Assembly (NCBI RefSeq): GCF_947500765.1
Contig: NZ_CANMTH010000010.1
Span: 62,001 to 126,000, forward strand
Source: an uncultured Formosa sp.
GTDB taxonomy: Bacteria > Bacteroidota > Bacteroidia > Flavobacteriales > Flavobacteriaceae
Reading direction: 5' to 3'
DNA: 64,000 bases
Each line of letters starts with the position of its first letter. Position 1 is the first letter of the stretch. A program made the translations under genes and the position numbers. The notes under the pieces are model-generated. The model did not search any database and was not told the DNA's origin. It worked only from the letters and a program-made list of their open reading frames with translations. Below are positions 8,222 through 17,206 of the stretch, piece by piece.

Positions 8222-8848
8222 ATGAGTTTAAATACCCTTTTACATCCTACTTATTTTCCAAACATTGCACATATGGCAGCCATTGCAAAGTCTAATGTGG
8301 TAACATTTGAAATGGATGATAATTTTGCAAAACAAACCTACAGAACACGAACCTATATTTATGCTGCTAACGGAAAATTACTACTTAATATTCCAGTAAT
8401 TTATACACAAAAAAATCGTCAGAAATATCGCGATGTAAAGATTTCAAATACAGAAAATTGGCAAAGTGTACATTGGAAGTCCTTACTTTCTGCATACAAA
8501 ACATCGCCATTTTTTGAATATTATGAAGATGATTTACGTCCGCTTTTTGAAACAGAAGCAGAGTATATTTTAGATTTTAATTTGAAATGTTTCGAGACGA
8601 TTTCTGAATGCTTACAATTGGAAAAATCAATTCGTAAAACTGAAGAATTTAAACATGAAGTTGATAATACTTTAGATTTACGAAACTTAGTTAATCCGAA
8701 ATCTGCTGTTAATTTTCAAAATAACAAATACACACAAGTCTTTGACAATAAACATGGGTTTATTAATAATTTAAGTGTTTTAGATTTATTATTTAACGAA
8801 GGTCCAAATGCTTTGGATTACTTAGAAAGTCAAGATTTTTCGCTGTAA
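8222..8848 (+). CDS. WbqC-like family protein
   Basis: A 208-residue protein of the WbqC family, recognised from LHPTYFPNIAHMAAI, the NIPVI strand, YRDVKISNTENWQSVHWKSL, AYKTSPFFEYYEDDL and a C-terminal SVLDLLFNEGP. Some WbqC relatives are linked to polysaccharide biosynthesis, but the biochemical role of this stand-alone version is not known. It starts 11 bp after lepB, and its stop codon overlaps the next start by one base (TAATG), pointing to translational coupling. Confidence 0.88.
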   Translation: MSLNTLLHPTYFPNIAHMAAIAKSNVVTFEMDDNFAKQTYRTRTYIYAANGKLLLNIPVIYTQKNRQKYRDVKISNTENWQSVHWKSLLSAYKTSPFFEYYEDDLRPLFETEAEYILDFNLKCFETISECLQLEKSIRKTEEFKHEVDNTLDLRNLVNPKSAVNFQNNKYTQVFDNKHGFINNLSVLDLLFNEGPNALDYLESQDFSL

Positions 8849-9156
8849 TGCTTCAGCCCTTTATACATTACGGCATTCATTTTTTAGGACCATTAATGGT
8901 TGCGCTTTGGTATTATAAACCACAGTGGAAATATGCTTACTTAATCATGATATGCGGGATGTTTATAGATCTAGATCATCTATTGGCCACCCCAATATTT
9001 AGCCCTGGACGATGTAGTATAAATTTTCATCCGCTTCACTCCTATTGGGCCATTGTACTATATATTCTACTTTTATTTCCAAAGAAAACACGCCTTTTAG
9101 CCTTAGGTTTAGTAATTCATATTATAGCAGACACGGTAGATTGTAGCTTAATGTAA
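8848..9156 (+). CDS. DUF6122-like small membrane protein
   Basis: A 102-residue, very hydrophobic protein with about three membrane segments and conserved-looking polar motifs: FIHYGIHFLGPL, IDLDHLLATPIF, FHPLHSYWAIVLY and IIADTVDCSLM. The His/Asp placement in membrane-facing positions recalls the YdjM/LexA-binding metal-dependent hydrolase group, but activity is unproven. It is translationally coupled to wbqC. Its 3' end overlaps tail-to-tail by 9 bp with the next, opposing gene. Confidence 0.75.
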   Translation: MLQPFIHYGIHFLGPLMVALWYYKPQWKYAYLIMICGMFIDLDHLLATPIFSPGRCSINFHPLHSYWAIVLYILLLFPKKTRLLALGLVIHIIADTVDCSLM

Positions 9157-10176
9157 AGACACATTAGTCATAATCGGATAATGGTCTGAATAAACATCAT
9201 CATTAAAGGTTTTAAAATCCTTGATGGTAAAGGCGTCTTCTGTAAAAATAAAATCAATTCGAACAGGAAAAAATTTAAAATTAAAGGTCTTCCCAAACCC
9301 ATTACCAGCTTCTTTAAAAGTATCGTTTAAATCACCTCTAATCATTCTATACACATAAGAATAAGCAGTATTATTTAAATCGCCAGTAATAATCATTTTA
9401 TACTTACACGTTTTTTTATGGGCTAAGAATTGCTCTGTTTGATCTTGTTGCATGGCAAAAGAACGACCAATACTTTTAAGTAAACGCTCGGAATCTTGTT
9501 TTTTCAATTCCTCAACTTCTGTATTTATACGAAGGGACTGCAAATGAATATTATAAATACGAATGGTATCTTCTCCCTTAACAATATCTACAAATATGGC
9601 ATTATTGGGCGTATTAGGGAACGTTACAGATCCTTTATTAACAATAGGGTATTGAGAATAAATAGCTTGACCAAACTGTTTTTTTTCGCCAGCTAATTGT
9701 ATGTATTTATACCTATAAAATGAAAAATCTACACTTTTGTTATTGGGATGATATTCTTGTAAACTCAAAACATCTGGGTATTCATCTTTCACAAATTTAG
9801 AAATCTCTGCCCCTATATCTTCATTAAGAATCCAATTATAAATATTAAACAACCTTACATTGTAACTCATAATTGAAATATTGTCTGGACTTTTATCTTC
9901 TGTAGTTCTAGATATTTTATACAATGTTCCCATATAAAAATACCCGATCACTAAAACAAGAAAAGATAATACCATTTGCCGTTTCAGTTTCAATAACCAA
10001 TATAATGAGAATAGCACATTAACTAGAATTAAAACGGGTACGGTAAGACTTAAAACCGATAAAAAAGTAAAATGTTTAGGAGAAAAAAATGGTAAAATGT
10101 AAGACAACAAAAGTAGCGTAGCCAAAACCAAATTGATGAAAAATATAAATTTATCAATAACGTTTAATTTACTCAT
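9148..10176 (-). CDS. Endonuclease/exonuclease/phosphatase family membrane protein
   Basis: A 342-residue protein. Three N-terminal membrane helices (about 10-90) are followed by an EEP (DNase I-like) domain. Visible catalytic motifs are SYNVRLFN (Asn), LSLQEYH (metal Glu), IYNIHLQS, ITGDLNN (Asp/Asn) and the terminal SDHYPI (Asp-His). The domain is probably extracytoplasmic. Substrates in this family range from nucleic acids to phospholipids, so none can be assigned. It is the last gene of the mutL-rhomboid operon, 2 bp after the upstream rhomboid. Confidence 0.85.
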   Translation of the reverse strand: MSKLNVIDKFIFFINLVLATLLLLSYILPFFSPKHFTFLSVLSLTVPVLILVNVLFSLYWLLKLKRQMVLSFLVLVIGYFYMGTLYKISRTTEDKSPDNISIMSYNVRLFNIYNWILNEDIGAEISKFVKDEYPDVLSLQEYHPNNKSVDFSFYRYKYIQLAGEKKQFGQAIYSQYPIVNKGSVTFPNTPNNAIFVDIVKGEDTIRIYNIHLQSLRINTEVEELKKQDSERLLKSIGRSFAMQQDQTEQFLAHKKTCKYKMIITGDLNNTAYSYVYRMIRGDLNDTFKEAGNGFGKTFNFKFFPVRIDFIFTEDAFTIKDFKTFNDDVYSDHYPIMTNVSLH

Positions 10177-10178
10177 AC

Positions 10179-11057
10179 TTATTTTCCAGCTTTAAATAAA
10201 AATTCCTTCTCCTCCTTTGTTAAGCTATCGTAGCCACTTTTACTAATTTTATCAAGAATAATATCTATACGTTTTTGCTTATTAAAGGCATCAAACTCAT
10301 CTTTTTTGAAACCTGCCATTTTTTTATTGGTGCGTTTATGAACCGTTTTAAGAGGCGATTTTCCAGATTTAGAAAACCAACCTACAACAGTATCTGCAAC
10401 ACCTTCAAACCCCTTACCTATGTCACGGCCTTGTTTGTATTGCATGGCATAAAAGAATCCTAAAGCTGCACCTCCTAAATGCGCAAGATTTCCGCCAGCA
10501 TTAGTACCTGCTAAACCTAAAACATCTAAAGTTAAAATGGCAGCTCCAACCATCCATAACTTAATATTAAACATAAAGAACTTTAAATCCATTTGTGGCA
10601 TGTAGGCACACATAAAAATTAATAATGCACGAACCGCCGCAGAAGCTCCTACCAATCGTCCGCCAGAACTAAACACATTAGGCAATAAATTATATCCTAA
10701 TAAGAAAATTATAGCACCAGAAATAGCACCTAAAAAATAAATATTTATAGCTAATTTTTTACTGAACATATTTAAGAACCATTGTCCAATAAAATACAAC
10801 CACAACATATTGAATAACAAATGTATAAAATCGTAATGCACAAATGCATAGGTAATAAACGACCAAGGAGTGACTAATAATTCTGATAAATTACTTGATA
10901 GTTCGAACCATTTTAAACTTGAATCGTAAGGTAAGGTAGAGGTTAGCGCTTGTAAAACAAACCCAACAAAAAAGACAATAACATTTACAGCTATTATCTT
11001 TTCTAACACATTTAAATGCGTTAATTTTTGTTTAATATCTTGATTAAGCGAGTTCAT
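10179..11057 (-). CDS. Rhomboid intramembrane serine protease (paralogue 2)
   Basis: A 292-residue six-helix rhomboid with a C-terminal cytoplasmic extension (about 225-292, lysine-rich). The catalytic Ser139 lies in LVGASAAVRALL, where Ala replaces the second Gly of the usual GxSG. The catalytic His is in NLAHLGGAALGFFYA. The family H-x-x-x-N region is seen as FIHLLFNMLWLYFIG. It cleaves membrane-spanning substrates that remain unknown. It lies 3 bp downstream of a second rhomboid, evidence for a tandem duplication followed by divergence. Confidence 0.9.
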   Translation of the reverse strand: MNSLNQDIKQKLTHLNVLEKIIAVNVIVFFVGFVLQALTSTLPYDSSLKWFELSSNLSELLVTPWSFITYAFVHYDFIHLLFNMLWLYFIGQWFLNMFSKKLAINIYFLGAISGAIIFLLGYNLLPNVFSSGGRLVGASAAVRALLIFMCAYMPQMDLKFFMFNIKLWMVGAAILTLDVLGLAGTNAGGNLAHLGGAALGFFYAMQYKQGRDIGKGFEGVADTVVGWFSKSGKSPLKTVHKRTNKKMAGFKKDEFDAFNKQKRIDIILDKISKSGYDSLTKEEKEFLFKAGK

Positions 11058-11060
11058 ATA

Positions 11061-11822
11061 TTAATCCCATCGGTTTTTATTAAACTGTGTTTTTTTCCAA
11101 TACCACATTATTAAAAAGCCTGTTAGAGCACCTCCAATATGTGCCATATAAGCCGTATTACTTGGGCTAAAGAAAGATTGACCGGTAATTGCTGAAATTA
11201 AATCTAAAGCAATAATTCCGGGAATAAAATACTTTGCTTTTATAGGAATTGGTAAGAAAATCATCATCAATTTAGACTCAGGAAATAACATTCCAAAAGC
11301 AACTAAAACTCCCATTATAGCTCCGGAAGCCCCTACCATAGTACCATTAAATACACTTACAAATTTCCCTAATTGATCCGGACTTAAAGTTTGAGACCAA
11401 CGTGTATCGTACAAGGCATATCCAGATCGTAAGGTTTCTAAAGTTTCAGAGGTGCTAAAACCTGCGCCTTCTAAAGCAGACATCCCTGTTGAATATTGGT
11501 AATAATAGTACCCCAACATTAAAAGTGCTGCCCCCAACCCCGAAGACAAGTAAAAAAACAAAAACTTTTTACCTCCAAATTGTTGTTCTACAGGCGTTCC
11601 AAACATCCAAAGTGCCAACATATTAAATGCAATATGCATAAAACCACCATGCATAAACATATGAGTAAATATTTGCCATGGTTGAAAGGCTGCATTTTTA
11701 GGAAAATGCAATGCAAACCAATCATAAAATAAGTTACCACCACCAACAACCATGGTTCCAATAAACATAATAACATTAATGATTATAAGATGTTTAACGG
11801 TATCGGAAATTCTATTCATCAT
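11061..11822 (-). CDS. Rhomboid intramembrane serine protease (paralogue 1)
   Basis: A 253-residue rhomboid. The canonical catalytic Ser166 lies in MVGASGAIMGVL and His228 in YMAHIGGALTGFLI. The first helices end with MHGGFMHIAFNMLALWMFG. An insertion of roughly 50 residues (about 105-158) separates helices ahead of the serine. It follows mutL by 18 bp on the minus strand. Substrate unknown. Confidence 0.93.
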   Translation of the reverse strand: MMNRISDTVKHLIIINVIMFIGTMVVGGGNLFYDWFALHFPKNAAFQPWQIFTHMFMHGGFMHIAFNMLALWMFGTPVEQQFGGKKFLFFYLSSGLGAALLMLGYYYYQYSTGMSALEGAGFSTSETLETLRSGYALYDTRWSQTLSPDQLGKFVSVFNGTMVGASGAIMGVLVAFGMLFPESKLMMIFLPIPIKAKYFIPGIIALDLISAITGQSFFSPSNTAYMAHIGGALTGFLIMWYWKKTQFNKNRWD

Positions 11823-11840
11823 ATCTTTATTTCTATGAAA

Positions 11841-13706
11841 TTACATAAATTTTTTATCTAATTCATCAACTGTCATGGTGATAAATGTAGGTTTATTATT
11901 TGGTGAAACATTAGGATCTTTACATGCAAACAAACTATTTACTAAATGATCTTGTTCTGTTTGTGTAAGCGATTGCCCTGATTTTATTGCCAAACTTTTC
12001 GATAATGATTTTGCTAATAAATCTGCTGCACTAAAATTTGCATCAGGAACTTCATGCTCCACATCACTAATTAATTGCTCTAATATAATACTTACTTCGC
12101 TTTCTGGAACATTAATTGGCAAACCAATTATTTCAACCATATGTGCTTCAATATTCTGAAACACAAAACCAGCATATTCTAAATCACTTTTTAAATTTAA
12201 AACAATATCGTGTTCTTGTTTTGATAGTTGAATTTGTAATGGAAATAATAATTGCTGACTTACCGTATCTTTCCCTGTTATGTATTTTAAAAAATCTTCG
12301 TAAAGTATACGTTGGTGTGCTCTATTTTGATCGATAACCAACATTCCTGATTTAATGGTACTTAATACATATTTATTTTGAAGCTGATATGTCGCTTGCT
12401 TAGAAGCTATTTGAGAATCTTCAAACAAAGATGCCGTACTCTCTACACTCTCGAATTGAATTTCACTAAAATCGTTTTTAGATTTTGTGCCTTTAGATTC
12501 CATACCTACATACAAACTCTCCCAACTTGCTGTTGGCGTGTCTTTACGTCCAGAATAAGATGAAGGTGTAGAGGGTCTTGAAGGTGTTGATCTTTCAGAA
12601 TTAAACGGATTAAAAGTACGATCGACTTCTATTGTTGGAGTACTTGCCGATTTATTTGAGTAATCGTAAGGCGTGTCTAAATTCGCATCATGTTCAAAAT
12701 CTAAAACTGGAGCAATATTAAATTGCCCTAAACTATGTTTTACAGAAGCTCTTAAAATAGCATATAACGTATGCTCATCGTCGAATTTGATTTCTGTTTT
12801 TGTAGGATGTATATTAATGTCTATAGTTTGCGGATTTACTTCTAAATTCAAGAAATAACTCGCGTGTGTACCTTCTTTAATCAAGCCTTCAAAAGCGGCT
12901 GTTATTGCATGATTTAAATAGGCACTTTTTATAAATCTATGATTCACAAAAAAGAATTGTTCTCCTCTAGATTTTTTAGCATACTCAGGTTTACCAACAA
13001 AACCAGAAATTTTTAAAACATCTGTATCTTCATTCACTGGCACTAATTTTTCATTGGTTTTAGGTCCAAATATATTAACAATACGTTGTCTATAATTACT
13101 TTGTGGCAAATTAAAAACTTCAGATCCATTGTGATACATTACAAAACTAATACTTGGATGTGCTAAAGCAACACGCTGAAATTCATCTATAATATGTCGG
13201 GTTTCAACTGTATTTGATTTTAAAAAATTACGCCGTGCAGGAATATTAAAAAACAAATGTTTTACTGCTATAGATGTTCCTGTTGGTGTAACAACCACAT
13301 CTTGATCTACAATTTCACTCCCTTCAATAGTTATGGTTGTACCAACCTCATCTTGGGCTTGTTTTGTTTTTAATTCTACATGAGCAATAGCCGCAATACT
13401 TGCTAAAGCTTCACCACGAAATCCTTTGGTATTTAGTTGAAATAGATCTTCGGCAGAACGAATTTTTGATGTTGCATGACGTTCAAAACTTAAGCGCGCA
13501 TCTGTAATACTCATTCCTACCCCATCGTCTATAACCTGAACCAAAGTTTTACCAGCATCTTTAACCAATAATTTTATAGTCTCGGCTTTGGCATCTATAG
13601 CATTTTCTAAAAGTTCTTTAACTACAGAAGCTGGTCGCTGCACTACCTCACCTGCTGCTATTTGATTTGCAACATGGTCTGGTAAAAGTTGAATAATATC
13701 TGCCAT
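11841..13706 (-). CDS. mutL: DNA mismatch repair protein MutL
   Basis: A 621-residue MutL that links MutS mismatch recognition to strand removal. The N-terminal GHKL ATPase motifs are VVKELLENAIDA, VIDDGVGM and RGEALASIAAIAHVEL. A Ser/Pro-rich linker spans about 350-410, and a C-terminal dimerisation domain follows. The endonuclease motif DQHA-x2-E-x4-E is altered to DQNRAHQRILYE, so the usual His and first Glu are replaced. The C-terminal CPHGRP motif is also absent (CKDPNVSPNNKP instead). It is translationally coupled to the upstream small gene, whose TAA overlaps its ATG. Confidence 0.96.
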   Translation of the reverse strand: MADIIQLLPDHVANQIAAGEVVQRPASVVKELLENAIDAKAETIKLLVKDAGKTLVQVIDDGVGMSITDARLSFERHATSKIRSAEDLFQLNTKGFRGEALASIAAIAHVELKTKQAQDEVGTTITIEGSEIVDQDVVVTPTGTSIAVKHLFFNIPARRNFLKSNTVETRHIIDEFQRVALAHPSISFVMYHNGSEVFNLPQSNYRQRIVNIFGPKTNEKLVPVNEDTDVLKISGFVGKPEYAKKSRGEQFFFVNHRFIKSAYLNHAITAAFEGLIKEGTHASYFLNLEVNPQTIDINIHPTKTEIKFDDEHTLYAILRASVKHSLGQFNIAPVLDFEHDANLDTPYDYSNKSASTPTIEVDRTFNPFNSERSTPSRPSTPSSYSGRKDTPTASWESLYVGMESKGTKSKNDFSEIQFESVESTASLFEDSQIASKQATYQLQNKYVLSTIKSGMLVIDQNRAHQRILYEDFLKYITGKDTVSQQLLFPLQIQLSKQEHDIVLNLKSDLEYAGFVFQNIEAHMVEIIGLPINVPESEVSIILEQLISDVEHEVPDANFSAADLLAKSLSKSLAIKSGQSLTQTEQDHLVNSLFACKDPNVSPNNKPTFITMTVDELDKKFM

Positions 13707-13996
13707 TATGAATTAGGAAGGAATATGGATAAATCGAATTCTATAATAAATAGAAAAATAAGTATAAGTATAGCAACAATAATGATAACCCGGCGATTTG
13801 CCGAGCGATCTGGAGATTCTTTTAATTCTTCAAATGCATTTTGAAATTTAGATTTTATACCTCCAGTAGGTCCAACGGTTTTTCTAAAATCGTCGAATTT
13901 ATGTTTCATTTCAAACGGACTCCCTTCTCCATCATTTTTAAAATGTTGAGGTGTGTACGTAAATTTTTTATTTTTTCTCGTTTTAAAAATCCCCAT
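13706..13996 (-). CDS. Small single-span membrane protein upstream of mutL
   Basis: A 96-residue protein with a basic, polar N-terminal two thirds (starting MGIFKTRKNKKFTYTPQHF) and one C-terminal membrane helix (VIIIVAILILIFLFIIEF). Homologues are often labelled 'riboflavin synthase subunit beta' because they lie beside ribH in other genomes; nothing in the sequence supports that. It overlaps the mutL start by one base and resembles its upstream neighbour, so the two are probably paralogues. Function unknown. Confidence 0.8.
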   Translation of the reverse strand: MGIFKTRKNKKFTYTPQHFKNDGEGSPFEMKHKFDDFRKTVGPTGGIKSKFQNAFEELKESPDRSANRRVIIIVAILILIFLFIIEFDLSIFLPNS

Positions 13997-14004
13997 GCTG
14001 CTTT

Positions 14005-14223
14005 CTACAATTCATAATTATTTAACACATACCATAAAATGATCACCAAAATCAAGATAATTAACCATCCAGATAAACGGACACCTTTTTTTCCTTGATG
14101 TTTTCTCGTTTGCTTAAGCTCGTTCCATTTAGAAGTCATTTCGTTCGAAGGTTTAACATGCTCTTCTTGAAACTTAGCCTTATAATTAAACGATTTATTT
14201 TTTCGTTGATTAAATAAATTCAC
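14005..14223 (-). CDS. Small single-span membrane protein, paralogue of the next gene
   Basis: A 72-residue protein of the same design as its downstream neighbour: an N-terminal motif LFNQRKNKSFNYKAKF (compare IFKTRKNKKFTYTPQHF), a KWNEL-type segment, and a C-terminal helix LIILILVIILWYVL. It is 8 bp from the next gene and first in the mutL-rhomboid operon. Function unknown. Its small size and likeness to the neighbour support a tandem duplication. Confidence 0.7.
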   Translation of the reverse strand: MNLFNQRKNKSFNYKAKFQEEHVKPSNEMTSKWNELKQTRKHQGKKGVRLSGWLIILILVIILWYVLNNYEL

Positions 14224-14436
14224 TATTTAAAAACTAGTCTTTGTTAAGCCTCAAATGTACTTAAAATTGGGAAGAAAGGCGAATCAGGTTTCTAAAAAAA
14301 TGTTAACAAAAGCAATCAAAACACTACTAATTTATCATTTCACAGACAACCTTTATCGTTTTAAATATCAATTTTATAAAATATTTAACTTTAATCTTTA
14401 ATTTAATTACCTCATTTCACAAGATATAAGACATCA

Positions 14437-14462
14437 AAAAGCGTCCCATTAAGAACGCTTTT
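14437..14462 (-). terminator. Rho-independent terminator after trxA
   Basis: Stem AAAAGCGT/ACGCTTTT with a 10-nt loop, 41 bp beyond the trxA stop. Read on the minus strand it ends in a short T-run. Confidence 0.65.
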
Positions 14463-14503
14463 AACACTACTATTAATCAATTCTAGATTGCTAACCATTT
14501 AAA

Positions 14504-14800
14504 TTAACTACCTTGTTTTATAATTTGAATTAAATCTGATTTTTGAACAACTCCAGATTGTCTCCATATTTGTTTTCCTGACTTATATAAAACTAAAGTT
14601 GGTACGCCTCTTACATTTAATTTAGAAGCTAATTCTTGATTTTTATCGACATCAATTTTTATAATTGAAACCGACTCTCCCAAGCTCTCTTTTACATCTT
14701 TTAAAATTGGTGCCATTGCTTTACATGGTCCGCACCATTCTGCAAAAAAATCGACCAAAACAGGTTTATCCTGTTTAATAAGTTCTGAAAATCGACTCAT
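14504..14800 (-). CDS. trxA: Thioredoxin
   Basis: A 98-residue cytoplasmic thioredoxin with the redox motif WCGPC (FFAEWCGPCKAMAPIL), the conserved cis-Pro loop RGVPTLVLY and no signal peptide. It reduces protein disulfides and, in this setting, could accept or reduce persulfides made by the adjacent sulfur genes. It follows the persulfide dioxygenase-rhodanese gene by 87 bp in the same direction. Membership of the same transcript is likely but not proven. Confidence 0.93.
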   Translation of the reverse strand: MSRFSELIKQDKPVLVDFFAEWCGPCKAMAPILKDVKESLGESVSIIKIDVDKNQELASKLNVRGVPTLVLYKSGKQIWRQSGVVQKSDLIQIIKQGS

Positions 14801-14887
14801 AACTATATGTTTTAAAAATTATACACTGCTAAAAACACAACCTTTTAATACGTTTTTCCGTAAACAATTAACATGTATTAAATTACC

Positions 14888-16300
14888 TTACTTTTTTAAA
14901 GTTGTAGGACATACAAAGTCTGTTAACGGTATACCTACTTCTTTAATGGCTTTCATCCCTCCTGCTATATCTATTAAATTATGATAGCCTCTGCTTTTTA
15001 ATATCGAAGCCGCAATTATGGATCTATATCCTCCTGCACAATGCACATAAAAAGGTGTATCGTTAGGAAAATCTGACAAGTATTCGTTTATAAATTCTAA
15101 TGATGCATTTTTAGCATTATCAATATGTTCTGAAGCATATTCTGAATCTTTTCTGACATCAAAAACATTCAATTTTTCTGCTTCTAATCGTGTTTTAAAC
15201 GTCTCTGCAGTAATAGACGAAATAGTATCGTATTCCTTACCGGCAGTTTTCCATGCCTCAAAACCACCTTCTAAATAACCTAATGTATTATCGAAACCTA
15301 CACGCGATAAACGAATAACAGTTTCCTCTTCCATTCCTGGATCTGTAACTAATAAAATAGGTTGTTTTACATCTTTAATTAGCGCTCCAACCCATGGTGC
15401 AAACCCGCCTTGCAATCCTATAAAAATAGAGCGCGGAATATGTCCTTTAACAAAATTGTCTTGATGACGCACATCTAAAACTAAGGCTTCAATAGTATTT
15501 GCTACCGTTTCAAAGGCATCTGGTTTCAGGGCTTTTGTTCCTTTTTCAATTACAGTATCTATATTATCGTAACCTTCTTTATTCATTTTTACATTTAACG
15601 GAAAATATTGTGGTGGTGGTGCCAGCCCATCTGTAACTTCTTTAATAAATTCAGATTTTGTCATGTCTGCACGTAAGGCATAATTCATTTTTTTCTGATT
15701 TCCTAAAGTATCTATGGTCTCTTTCATCATATTCTTTCCACACGCAGATCCTGCACCGTGTCCTGGATAGACTATCACATCGTTAGATAAAGGCATGATT
15801 TTAGTTCTTAAACTATCATATAAAAAACCAGCTAAATCGTCTTGAGTAACCTCTCCTTTTTGTGCTAAATCTGGACGACCAACATCTCCCAAGAACAATG
15901 TATCACCACTAAAAATAGCATGATCTTTTCCTGTTTCATCTTTTAAGAGAAACGTTGCACTTTCCATAGTGTGACCAGGCGTATGCAATACTTTTATAAC
16001 AACATTTCCCAATTTAAATTCCTGACCATCTTTGGCTATAATTGCGTCGAACGACGGATTTGCTGTAGGTCCGAATATTATAGGAGCACCCGTTAATTCT
16101 GATAAAGTAACATGACCACTTACAAAATCTGCATGAAAATGAGTTTCGAAAATATATTTAATTTTCGCACCATCTTTTTCTGCCCGACTGACATAAGGAG
16201 CGACCTCACGCAACGGATCTATAATAGCAACTTCACCATTACTTTCTATATAATAAGCACCTTGCGCTAAACAACCTGTATATATTTGATTTACTTTCAT
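14888..16300 (-). CDS. Persulfide dioxygenase-rhodanese fusion (MBL fold)
   Basis: A 470-residue cytoplasmic protein. Residues 1-230 form an ETHE1-type metallo-beta-lactamase fold with metal ligands His54, His56, Asp58, His63 (THFHADFVSGH), His110, Asp133 (SGDTLFLGDVGRPDL) and His181 (YPGHGAGSACGKN). Two rhodanese domains follow. The first (about 260-355) has lost the active Cys (LLVTDPGMEEE). The second (about 365-465) keeps it as Cys421 in YVHCAGGYRS. ETHE1 proteins oxidise glutathione persulfide to sulfite, and rhodaneses move sulfane sulfur, so the protein should detoxify sulfide-derived persulfides. The sulfite exporter-like gene just upstream fits this. Confidence 0.92.
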   Translation of the reverse strand: MKVNQIYTGCLAQGAYYIESNGEVAIIDPLREVAPYVSRAEKDGAKIKYIFETHFHADFVSGHVTLSELTGAPIIFGPTANPSFDAIIAKDGQEFKLGNVVIKVLHTPGHTMESATFLLKDETGKDHAIFSGDTLFLGDVGRPDLAQKGEVTQDDLAGFLYDSLRTKIMPLSNDVIVYPGHGAGSACGKNMMKETIDTLGNQKKMNYALRADMTKSEFIKEVTDGLAPPPQYFPLNVKMNKEGYDNIDTVIEKGTKALKPDAFETVANTIEALVLDVRHQDNFVKGHIPRSIFIGLQGGFAPWVGALIKDVKQPILLVTDPGMEEETVIRLSRVGFDNTLGYLEGGFEAWKTAGKEYDTISSITAETFKTRLEAEKLNVFDVRKDSEYASEHIDNAKNASLEFINEYLSDFPNDTPFYVHCAGGYRSIIAASILKSRGYHNLIDIAGGMKAIKEVGIPLTDFVCPTTLKK

Positions 16301-16361
16301 AGTTTTTTTATTCTTTATTAAATTACTAGTATTTAAACGACTTAACTGACTATTAGATAGA

Positions 16362-17162
16362 TTACATTACAAGTTCTTTAATTATAATATATACCCCCAT
16401 GACTAATATAAACCAACCAAAGCCTTTTTTAAGTTTTTTTCCTGAAATATAATTAGACAAATACCCTCCTAAAAATATACCAACAATGGCTATTAATGTA
16501 AAACTTAGTAAAAACACCCAATCAATTTCAATATTACCAACATCTCCCATAAACCCTATCAAAGAATTTATTGCGATGATAAATAAGGATGTACCCACAG
16601 CTTTTTTCATGGATAAATTCCCTAAGATTATTAAAGCTGGAATAATTATAAATCCGCCACCTGCACCAACAATTCCTGTAAAAAAACCAATAACAATGGC
16701 TTGATTAAAAATTAAAAGATTACTTAATTTTCTATGTGCATGCTCTTTGTGTTCATTTTTTTTAGGTTGTAACATGGTTACCGAAGCAATCACCATCATT
16801 AGAGCAAACATAACCATAATAAAAAGGTCTTTGGTAATGACAAAACTTCCTATTTCGTAAATATTATCTGGAATAGCTGGAATTATAAATTTACGTGTGA
16901 GATACACCATTGTAAAAGCAGGAACGGCAAATACAGCAGCTATTTTTAAATCTACTAAGCCTTTCTGATAATTTCTAAAAGCACCAAAACTAGAAGAAAC
17001 CCCAACAATAAATAAAGAATATGCTGTTGCTGTTACAGGATTAAGCATAAGTAAATACACCAGAATAGGCACCGTTAAAATAGAACCTCCACCACCGGTT
17101 AGTCCTAAAACTAAACCAACAACAAGTGCGCCTATAAATCCTATGAGTTGTGTAATATCCAT
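16362..17162 (-). CDS. TauE/SafE family sulfite/anion exporter
   Basis: A 266-residue inner-membrane protein with about eight helices. The two internal repeats of the family are marked by LGLTGGGGSILTVPILVYLL and TGIVGAGGGFIIIPALIIL. Family members export sulfite or sulfoacetate. Here the partner gene makes sulfite from persulfides, so sulfite export is the reasonable guess. It is led by a perfect TAnnTTTG box with a Crp/Fnr-like palindrome at the class II position, so the 112-bp gap from the regulator gene probably holds its own promoter. Confidence 0.9.
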   Translation of the reverse strand: MDITQLIGFIGALVVGLVLGLTGGGGSILTVPILVYLLMLNPVTATAYSLFIVGVSSSFGAFRNYQKGLVDLKIAAVFAVPAFTMVYLTRKFIIPAIPDNIYEIGSFVITKDLFIMVMFALMMVIASVTMLQPKKNEHKEHAHRKLSNLLIFNQAIVIGFFTGIVGAGGGFIIIPALIILGNLSMKKAVGTSLFIIAINSLIGFMGDVGNIEIDWVFLLSFTLIAIVGIFLGGYLSNYISGKKLKKGFGWFILVMGVYIIIKELVM

Positions 17163-17176
17163 GTGTAAAATTTAAA

Positions 17177-17184
17177 CAAATGTA
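17177..17184 (-). promoter_or_regulatory. tauE -7 promoter box TACATTTG
   Basis: A perfect TAnnTTTG match on the minus strand, 15 bp upstream of the tauE start codon. It implies a short leader for the exporter-persulfide dioxygenase transcript. Confidence 0.6.
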
Positions 17185-17206
17185 CTGTTAAGTAGACGTT
17201 TTGCAA

